Assembly: GCF_020497125.1 (NCBI RefSeq)
Contig: NC_059075.1
Location: 108,229,222 to 108,293,221, forward strand
DNA from: Mauremys mutica
Taxonomy: Eukaryota; Chordata; Testudines; Geoemydidae
Direction of reading: 5' to 3'
Length of the DNA: 64,000 bases
Positions 57,187 to 64,000 of the stretch are shown piece after piece. The notes beneath the pieces are model-generated. The model was not told the origin of the DNA. It did not search any database and saw nothing but the letters and a program-made list of their open reading frames with translations. The position numbers and the translations under genes are program-made. Position 1 is the first letter of the stretch. Each line of letters begins with the position of its first letter.

Positions 57187-58159
57187 ACACCAGATAGCAT
57201 TTGTAAGCAGCACATTCACTGAGCTTAGAGATGAAAAGAAGATGGGGGTGGTAGCTGGACAGGCCACTGGAGTCAAGGATGTTTTGTGTCACTGAGCTGG
57301 AAGAGACAGGAGCATGTTTGTATTACAAGGGGAAAGAGTCAGAGGAGTGTAAGAGGTTAAGGTAGGGGATGAGCGGGGGCACCAGAGAATGAGGAGATGG
57401 GCCCAGGACAGAAGTATATTTTATTAGAACTAACAGACTGCCAATGAATAGAGTGTGTATGAATTAGAAAATGAGCCCAGTTTGTACTAGGGTTGGGCAA
57501 ACTTGTTTTGCCTAATTTAGAGGCCACTCAAACACTGTGGGTTTGAATGTCACTGGATTAGTGTTTCATGTAGGAAAAAGTGTAGAAAAAAAGGTGCAGA
57601 GAAGGAGAGAGGGGAAAAAAATCCAATGGAAAAATAAATACAGTATAACATATACGGGGCACCCCCTTGTGCCAATGTGGCATTTCTAGCCCTAATTCAT
57701 AGCACAGGCTTCCCTTTAGCTGGAAGATCGTTTCTAAAAATAAAAAAATTGGCTCACCCTGGAGGGGAGAGAAAGATGAATTTAAATTACAAGGACATCA
57801 GGTTCTAAATGATGAGGGGTGGGGGTGTTCATTAATTCAAACCAGTTTCGTGAAACTTATAAATCCAGAAACAAATTTGTGAAGTTCGGAAAAACCTCAT
57901 ACTCCTCCAGGTAACAATAACAATAATTCATATAAACACTTTGCAAATATAAATCAATCAACTAACAAGATTCATCCCACTCCCTGGCTACGCTCTCTGC
58001 TTTCTGAGCTACATCACTGTACACCTATATCCAGCAATCTCCAGGGCTTCTGGAGACATTTGTTGAAAGCCAGATTTAATTTGCATTTTGCTTTCCGCTG
58101 TTCTTTCTTTCTATGGTGACTTGTTTGAGTGGCTCAGATTTGGGTTGGACTAGAACATT
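57187..58159. other. No gene seen; two weak repeats
   Basis: 57488-57550 resembles 12814-12865 ('gcaaacttgttttgcctaa'). 57640-57775 resembles 30595-30735. The rest is A-rich unassigned sequence. Confidence 0.4.
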
Positions 58160-58243
58160 ATGGGCCACAGCGTCAGCTAGAGTAAAATGTTGATTTCAAT
58201 GGAGCTACACCGATTCATACCAGTTGAGGAAAAGGCCGTTTGG
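58160..58243. repeat. Palindromic repeat, 'CAGCTGGTGTAAAT' family
   Basis: 'tgggccacagcgtcagctag' on the left, 'ttcataccagttgagg' on the right, centre 'gttgatttcaatggagc'. An older copy than 35011 or 52803. Confidence 0.6.
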
Positions 58244-58424
58244 TCCAAATCTGATATAAGACCAAAATTAGACCTGTCCTGTTCTCTCCAAATAAGCACA
58301 AACAATAGAGGGAGATTGGAGAAAGGCTTGGGGCAGGGAGAGAGAGAAGGGAACAAGAGTTGAAAGAGGTGAAGAACTGGAGAACTGGAAGAGAATGAAA
58401 GGAGATGTAGGAAAGAGGAGCATA

Positions 58425-58545
58425 TGAATTTCCATACTTGACCAGACCAGATCAGATCTAGTCCATCATCCAGTCTCCAAAATCGACCAATGCCAACTAC
58501 TTCTGAGGAAGCTGCAAGTGGCCAACTATGAAGTAACCTTTCCAC
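58425..58545. repeat. Interspersed repeat, relative of 18465-18600
   Basis: 'aatttccatacttgaccaga', 'gatctagtccatcatccagt' and 'gaccaatgccaactact' follow a turtle repeat I know by sight. It sits in a purine-rich neighbourhood (58300-58700). Confidence 0.5.
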
Positions 58546-58877
58546 AGGCGAAGTTTCTTTCTAGTCCCCATCAGTTAGTGTTCAATTTAAATAAAGATAG
58601 AGAAAAGGCAGCCAGGAAAAGGAAAAGATATAAGGGACTGAAAAGAAGGGAAAGGAAAGTAAGAGAATAGGGAGAGAGATAGAGACACAGATGGAAGTCA
58701 GAGGATGATTTCACACATTGCTCATGCCCAGGAGGACAATGATCAGGGTCTGAGGATGCTGGATACTCAGACAATCATCCTCCTACAGAAACCTCGACAA
58801 AGGTTTGGCACCTGGTATGCAGTGACCGCGGCCTATCACATGGCCCAGCATTGCCTCACTGATTCCTTGAGGTTCCC

Positions 58878-59020
58878 CATCCATTTATTGTATCCACCTG
58901 TTGTCTACAGTCTTCTACTTAGATTGTAAACTCCATGGGGCAGGGACTGTCTCTTTGTTAAATGTCTGTATTGTGCTTAGCACAATGGAACCCTGGCCTC
59001 TAGGCACCACAAGATAGTAA
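58878..59020 (+). repeat. MIR/CORE-SINE-type tail
   Basis: 'ttgtatccacctgttgtcta', 'agattgtaaactccatgggg', 'cagggactgtctctttgtta', 'gcttagcacaatggaaccct', 'ctctaggcaccac'. One of the clearest tail copies. Confidence 0.8.
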
Positions 59021-60484
59021 GAGGGAGGCTGATGCCTACATTTTTTCAGAATAGTTTGACTGGGACAGGGGAAGGAAGAGAAGAAAATCCAGGCCAAAGC
59101 CTCAAGTGGCACCACTTGACACATGCTGAGATTCTGACCCGATGTGTCATCCACACTACGTCTTTGAGAACCGCACTCCCACTATCACCTGACCAAGACT
59201 GTCTCCCCTGTTAGGCAGGGTTTAAAGCCGAGCTACCAAGATTCCAATGTCACCTATTCACGTGCATGATCCCTGAAGATGCTGTGACTCTGGAGCTGTG
59301 ATGGAGGTAGCAAAGCACATGGAGTTACTTCTCTTTTCAATACATCTCCTCCCCCGCCTAATCTATGTTTTTTTTCCCCAATCCGATGTATACTTTCCAG
59401 CTCGTTTCCTCTTGCGGTTCTCATTTCCTGCTCCTAGGAGGTGAGCTCATACGTTTCTCAATTACAGGCCAAAGAAAGGGAGAGGGAGAAAAATCTTATG
59501 GAAACAGATGAAGTCATGCCTGTGCAATGCCGTGTTATGGCCCATGCTCACGGAGCCACGAGGAGGACGCAACCGCCCCCCAACCCTGGCGGGACACCCT
59601 GTTTTGTTTATTTCCTTCTCAATATCTCTCTTTTGTTTTCTTCTTTGCCACTGAGAGAAGACGCACCACTGATACACAATAACAGCAGCATGTTTTTGTC
59701 TCCCTCTTTCTCTGTCCCCCTCCCCTTTCATTCTCCCGCCTGTTAGCCCACCCCCACGGATCTTTGAGTCATTCACAGCACGCAGTTGAGTCAATAGTGA
59801 GTGTACAAGTCTCCGAGTGCTATGTACTCTGCCGATGGCTATGCGGACGCCGGAAAAGTTACACAAGGGAAATCTAAAGGCAATTAAAAGAATAATACAA
59901 GTGGTTGTTTAGAAAAAGGGGGGTAGGGAGGGGAAACTAAAATTAAACTAAATAAAGGAATGTTTTAATGAGGTTAACAGTGAAAGCTGAATTAGAGGCG
60001 CCTGAACGTCATCTATATATTTCTCATGTAGAAAGTAGTTCTGCCCTGTGCAGCCAGAGCTGACTAAAACTAGCCAGGGCCTCAGGCTGAGAGAAACATT
60101 TGGATAGAAAGGAAAGAAGGTAATTGCCGCAAATGGAGACTAATTCAGAAAACAACTGACCCTGCATTCAGTCACAGTTCTTTTGCCTTCAAAGAGCTAC
60201 TGATGCTTCATGGAACATTGGGGATGGAGGGACAAGGAGCTCTGGAAAATCTTTCTTTCCTGCAAGTCACACATGGTTAGCACTTCTTTTTCCTTATTCT
60301 TCATTCCCAAGGATGCTTCCTATCTGCCTAGGTACTTACTTGGCCCTAGCATCACCACAGCATCCAAGCACCTTGCAGTCATTTAATATAGCATTTCCTA
60401 AAGCGTGGGGGCATTTCCCCACAAAACAGCACGAAGGGCTAGCTGCAGGGTAGGTGGCAGGGGCCTCGATTAGTGTATTTCTTC
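59021..60484. other. No gene seen; CpG-bearing block at 59.4-59.9 kb
   Basis: 59510-59600 and 59740-59860 carry CpGs ('cacggagccacgaggaggac', 'tatgcggacgccgg') within sequence I do not recognise as repeat. A 101-aa plus and a 134-aa minus frame overlap here; a splice-acceptor-like 'ctcaattacag' precedes 59468, but the peptide is not known to me. It may be conserved non-coding sequence. Confidence 0.35.
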
Positions 60485-60655
60485 TCATTATAGCCCTGTG
60501 AGGTAAGGAAGGAGTGTCCTCACTTTATAGATTGGGAACCGAGGTAAGGAGAGATTTAAGGATTAACTCAAGGTCACACAGGAAAACTTTGTGGCAGAGC
60601 TGGAAATCAAACTCAAGTCCTCTAGTCCAAGGTCAATGCCTTAAGCACAGGACCT
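60485..60655 (-). repeat. MIR-type SINE
   Basis: 'agccctgtgaggtaaggaag', 'aactcaaggtcacacaggaa', 'tggcagagctggaaatcaaa' and 'gccttaagcacaggacc' in reverse MIR order. Confidence 0.75.
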
Positions 60656-60934
60656 TTCTGAGAGCTGGTCAAAACAAAATTCTGATAAAAAACTGCCTTT
60701 TCTATAAAAAAATTAATGTTCATGGAAAATGTGTTCCTTTTGATTTTTTTTAAATGAAAAAAACTTTTAGGGGAAGGTTATTTTTCATCAGAAAAAGATT
60801 CTGCAAAAAATATTGTTAATATTATTTTTTTTTAATAAGAGTTCATCTGCCCCATTTCTTATTCCTAACCAGACCTCCTAACCCTGTGTTTGTGGCACCC
60901 GAATTAATTACCCATAACAATTTACATCTTCAAA

Positions 60935-61110
60935 GTGCATTAAGGTTGAGTAGTATTGTAACTACTGCTGGCCCTATATTACAGGCATGGAAACCAAGAC
61001 TTTTTAGTGAACTGTCATGACTTGCCTGAGCCTTACAGGGAGTCAGAATTAGAATTCAGGTGCTCCTGATTCCCCTCTACTAACCTTTAACCAGGCCATG
61101 CCCCTACACC
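60935..61110 (-). repeat. MIR-type SINE
   Basis: 'attacaggcatggaaaccaa', 'tcatgacttgcctgagcctt', 'agaattagaattcaggtgct', 'cctgattcccctctactaac'. A worn second copy about 280 bp after the last, in the same orientation. Confidence 0.65.
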
Positions 61111-61154
61111 TGCTCTTGCCTGCAAAGACAATAATTATGATGTTACAAAAGAGA

Positions 61155-61225
61155 GGATCAGCTGTGAAATCCTGCCCTCGTTAAAATCAGTGCCAAAATC
61201 CTCATTGACTTCAACAGGACCAGGA
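61155..61225. repeat. Palindrome-like repeat with 'CATTGACTTCAACAGG' centre
   Basis: 'gtgaaatcctgccctcgtta' and 'atcctcattgacttcaacag' then 'gaccagga'. The family resembles 49258-49302; the arms are decayed. Confidence 0.45.
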
Positions 61226-61582
61226 AACCCCTTTTCCCCCCACCCTTCCCCCCAAGACTTTAGGTGAAGAGGAAGAAATAGGAAGCAGATAAAATCTTAG
61301 GCTGAGAGTCGAATTCAAAGCTACCTTAGGGATTGCCATTAATGGAAAACTCCGAGGCAGCTATGAAAATTGAAGCTGTGACAAAGGCCTTACATTAATG
61401 TTGAATAAGTGATTAAATTAGTTCCTGTTCATACAGCACTTTGGAAGAATGTAGAGCACTTACAGAAATTCTCAGTATGATTGAGAAACAAAGATCCTAT
61501 TTAATTGTTTTTAATTATCGTTGAAGAACAAGATAGTTATTCATCACTGTAACACATGGGCCCGTGACAATTAGGGAAACAA

Positions 61583-62035
61583 ATAATAATATTTGACACG
61601 TATATGGCATGTGTCATCCATAGATCTCAAAGCCCTTTATCAAAGTGAATAAGGCCTTGTCTATATATAAAAAGGGACTTGCTATATCAACATAGTTAAA
61701 GCAATACAGTGCATATGCAGTTACACCAGTATAAAGGTGCTATATAGCTTATTCCCTTTCCTGTACAACACCTTTATAAGTAGTATAATTGCATCCACTC
61801 TAGGGGATTGTACCGGCATATCTGTGTCAGTAAAAAAACTCACACCCCTGACTGATACAGGAATCCTAGTACACAATCTGCAATGTGTATGGACCTGGCT
61901 TATGTATCATTATCTTCATTTGACAGATCCTGGATTTGAGGCAAAAAGAAGCAACTTATCCAAGGTCATGCAGTAGAATAGAACCTAGCTCTCCTCAGCC
62001 CACTCTTATGCCCTATCTGCTAGGCCTTTCATTTC
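61583..62035 (-). repeat. MIR-type SINE split by a MITE
   Basis: Left part 61583-61650 ('gtcatccatagatctcaaag', 'ccctttatcaaagtga') and right part 61903-62035 ('tatcattatcttcatttgac', 'ttatccaaggtcatgcagta', 'gaatagaacctagctctcct') are consecutive in the MIR consensus. The MITE at 61651-61902 fills the gap. Confidence 0.7.
61651..61902. mobile_element. MITE inserted in a MIR, 'AAGGCCTTGTCTATA' ends
   Basis: The left end 'ataaggccttgtctatata' is loosely inverted at the right end as 'gtgtatggacctggcttat'. The interior has 'ctcacacccctgactgatac', shared in style with 13173-13440. The flanks tgaat and tgtat may be a worn target duplication. Confidence 0.5.
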
Positions 62036-62184
62036 TCCAGTACTGTGGCTTGTGCCATTAACAGAGAAAAAATGCCTTCTTGAACCATTAAGGAAGGTAT
62101 AATTCTCCTTAGAAAAATGTCATTAAGTGAATCAAGGCCAGCAACTCCTATAGTGACCCAGTGTCCTATGACCTTCTTAGAGAG

Positions 62185-62400
62185 AAAAGATAGCCCAGGT
62201 GTTGGCGTGCTACCTAGGAATTGAGAAGACATATGTTCAAGTCCCTGCTCTGCTATAGATTTCTTGTGCGGCTTGGCCAAGTCACTCAATCTCGCTGTGC
62301 CTCAGTTCTCATCTGTGAAATGGGGATAACACTTCCCTACCTCACAGAAGTGTTGTGAGAAATAAATAGATTAGAGATTGAGAGACACTCTAATACTACA
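62185..62400 (+). repeat. MIR-type SINE
   Basis: 'tgttcaagtccctgctctgc', 'ggccaagtcactcaatctcg', 'ctgtgcctcagttctcatct', 'gtgaaatggggataacactt' in MIR order, ending next to a tetranucleotide run. Confidence 0.85.
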
Positions 62401-62402
62401 GT

Positions 62403-62427
62403 GATAGATAGATAGACAGACAGACAA
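62403..62427. repeat. (GATA)n/(GACA)n microsatellite
   Basis: 'gatagatagatagacagaca' directly after the MIR tail. Such tetranucleotide runs often grow from the A-rich ends of SINEs. Confidence 0.85.
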
Positions 62428-64000
62428 CATGCACTGTAACAGGAATGTGTCTAAAAATATCAATGGGATGCGTTGCTTATGAGTCTTCCTTTGAATTCTT
62501 CCCACATAAACAAGAGACTACAAAGTTAGGAAGGTGCTGGATGCTCACATGCAGGCAGTCTTAGGGAAAGTGTTTGCCTTAGCTTGTGGGATTTAAAATT
62601 GCAGATCTCTCCCTCTTGCTCAATTTTTTGCTTGCTGACTATATAAACATCAAGAAAAGATGCCTGGATTTTAGAAAATGCTTACAAGGAAGCTTGGTTT
62701 TGATACAGGAAGGTTTTTTAAACCACCTATCCAGACCAACAAACGTAGTGCCAATGTGCTCACCTCTGCTATAGCTAGCAGAGTAGGTCTGGATCTAGGA
62801 CTGAAATGCTATTAGGGAGGTTATTGATCGGAAACAGGAGCTGGTATGTAAAAAGACTGAACACAGTTTTTACTTCTTTGTTCCCACTTCTGAATAAGAT
62901 GAAGTGAATTCCTGGTAACTCATGGGCTTGGACAATAGAGTTTAGACTTGGAAAAATACTACTTCTGGCAATGATGATTTGTTTATAGTTGCAATTAAAG
63001 ACAAAAGGGCTCTTCAAGAGAGTGGGGAAGAAGTGGAAAACAAGGCCAGGATTAGAAAGGTGACACAATGGGGATTCCCAGAGCAAAGTGAATCAGGGGA
63101 CTGAGTTGTTTTCTAATCTCCTTATAAATAATTATCAGCTTAATTTGGCTCTGAGTTCCATTATGATTAAATCTCTCTTTAAATGCCCAAGAAGATTACC
63201 TGCTAGAAAGGATCCTTACAAAAATGTTATTCCTGATTATGTATATAAAATTTAGAGATGGGCCCAACCCAAAACTCTGGCTCTGAGCACTGCTGAGTTT
63301 TGAGTGCTGGATATGGACCCTCCATATTGGTTTTGGATCCAGGCAAGATCCCAAATTGGCTGCAAAGGAGCAGGGATAGGTACCAAAATGGCTGAACATT
63401 TTGCAAGAATCATTTGAAAGATCTCAACCCCATAAAAGGCCACTGCACCATCCAGTGGGTGCCATTTTGCAGGTGGTAGCAGTAGAGGCAGTGGTGGTCT
63501 AGTGGGAGAGAAGAGCCAAAGGTCACTGACAAGCCTCATCCAATAGTTTGGGGCCTTGGAGATGGATAGAGAATAAAGGAGGGGAGAAAGGCAAAAAAAG
63601 CTCCCGCACTGTCAAAGAGATATAGAGTAGCAGCAGGATTCCTAGTTCATTTCCCACGTGGCCCTGTTCTTACAATACCCTGGTTTATATAATTATTTAG
63701 ATAATTATATATCTGCCTGTTTTATATTATTCAGCTATTAGATGTCTGTGTGCTGTATAGAGTTCCAGACAGGGTATGGTCTCTAGTAAACACCACAGTT
63801 AGAGCTGGAACTCAAGCTGAGTGGAAGTCTGTTTGTTGGTAGTTGTAGTTGTTTTGGTTAAGAAATGTCTCCTGTTTAAGAAGATCTGCAATTCCACGTA
63901 TCTTGATCCAGATAACAGAGGAGGGAGGGAAATTTGAGGGCCTGAAGAAAGAGAGTGCAAAGGACTGACTCCTCATTAACCCCACCCTCAACATGTTACA
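62428..64000. other. No gene seen
   Basis: Nothing firm. 63245-63445 ('gatgggcccaacccaaaact', 'gttttggatccaggcaagat') may be an old repeat but has no second copy here. AT-rich DNA at 63680-63740 contains several short inverted words (tataattatttagataattata). Confidence 0.35.

Noticed and set aside
59441..59866. 101-aa plus and 134-aa minus frames
   Set aside because: They overlap on opposite strands, are biased in composition and unknown to me. Kept only as a possible conserved block.
11123..61225. A CRISPR-like array made of the short palindromes
   Set aside because: Copies are scattered over tens of kilobases, differ in sequence and have no regular spacing; the window is eukaryotic.

Overview
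The window looks like nuclear, non-coding DNA from a turtle, most likely a cryptodire. The main evidence is a complete tRNA-headed SINE with a CR1-like tail at 57031-57186, which I recognise as the turtle Pol III/SINE (Cry I) type. It is supported by a degraded DIRS retrotransposon whose gag resembles LAP2-alpha, by several solo LTRs of kinds I associate with turtle genomes, by many MIR/CORE-SINE relics, and by dense short palindromic repeats. Species and family names come from memory; no database was searched.

I find no convincing protein-coding exon of a host gene, no functional tRNA or rRNA gene, no CRISPR array and no bacterial-type feature. Nearly all open frames are short chance frames or lie inside repeats. 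The DNA is probably intergenic or deep intronic.

Layout. 1-7 kb: mostly unassigned DNA, a long inverted repeat, a 77-bp TIR element and the first palindromic repeats. 7.0-8.2 kb: a solo LTR. 8-25 kb: unassigned DNA with MIR copies, palindromes and 'TCTACACT' MITEs. 25.4 kb: an 88-bp-arm near-perfect hairpin. 28-37 kb: a CR1 tail, pyrimidine-rich DNA, one probable and one clearer LTR, and a MIR split by a palindromic insertion. 40.7 kb: a hAT-type MITE with an 8-bp target duplication. 42.5-43.2 kb: TG-rich DNA. 43.9-45.1 kb: an LTR inserted in a MIR. 46.4-49 kb: a MITE, a Ty3/gypsy reverse-transcriptase relic and a second hAT-type MITE with a perfect 8-bp duplication. 51.9-52.8 kb: an LTR with a perfect 5-bp duplication. 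52.9-56.9 kb: the DIRS element (minus strand: gag, partial RT, tyrosine recombinase, internal complementary region, inverted terminal repeats). 57-64 kb: the SINE, more MIRs, and a MIR split by a MITE.

The strongest structural stories are the DIRS element and a group of otherwise different short palindromic repeats that share a self-complementary centre close to CATTGACTTCAATG. Target duplications and nested insertions give a relative order: MIR is oldest, with palindromes, MITEs and LTRs landing in it later.
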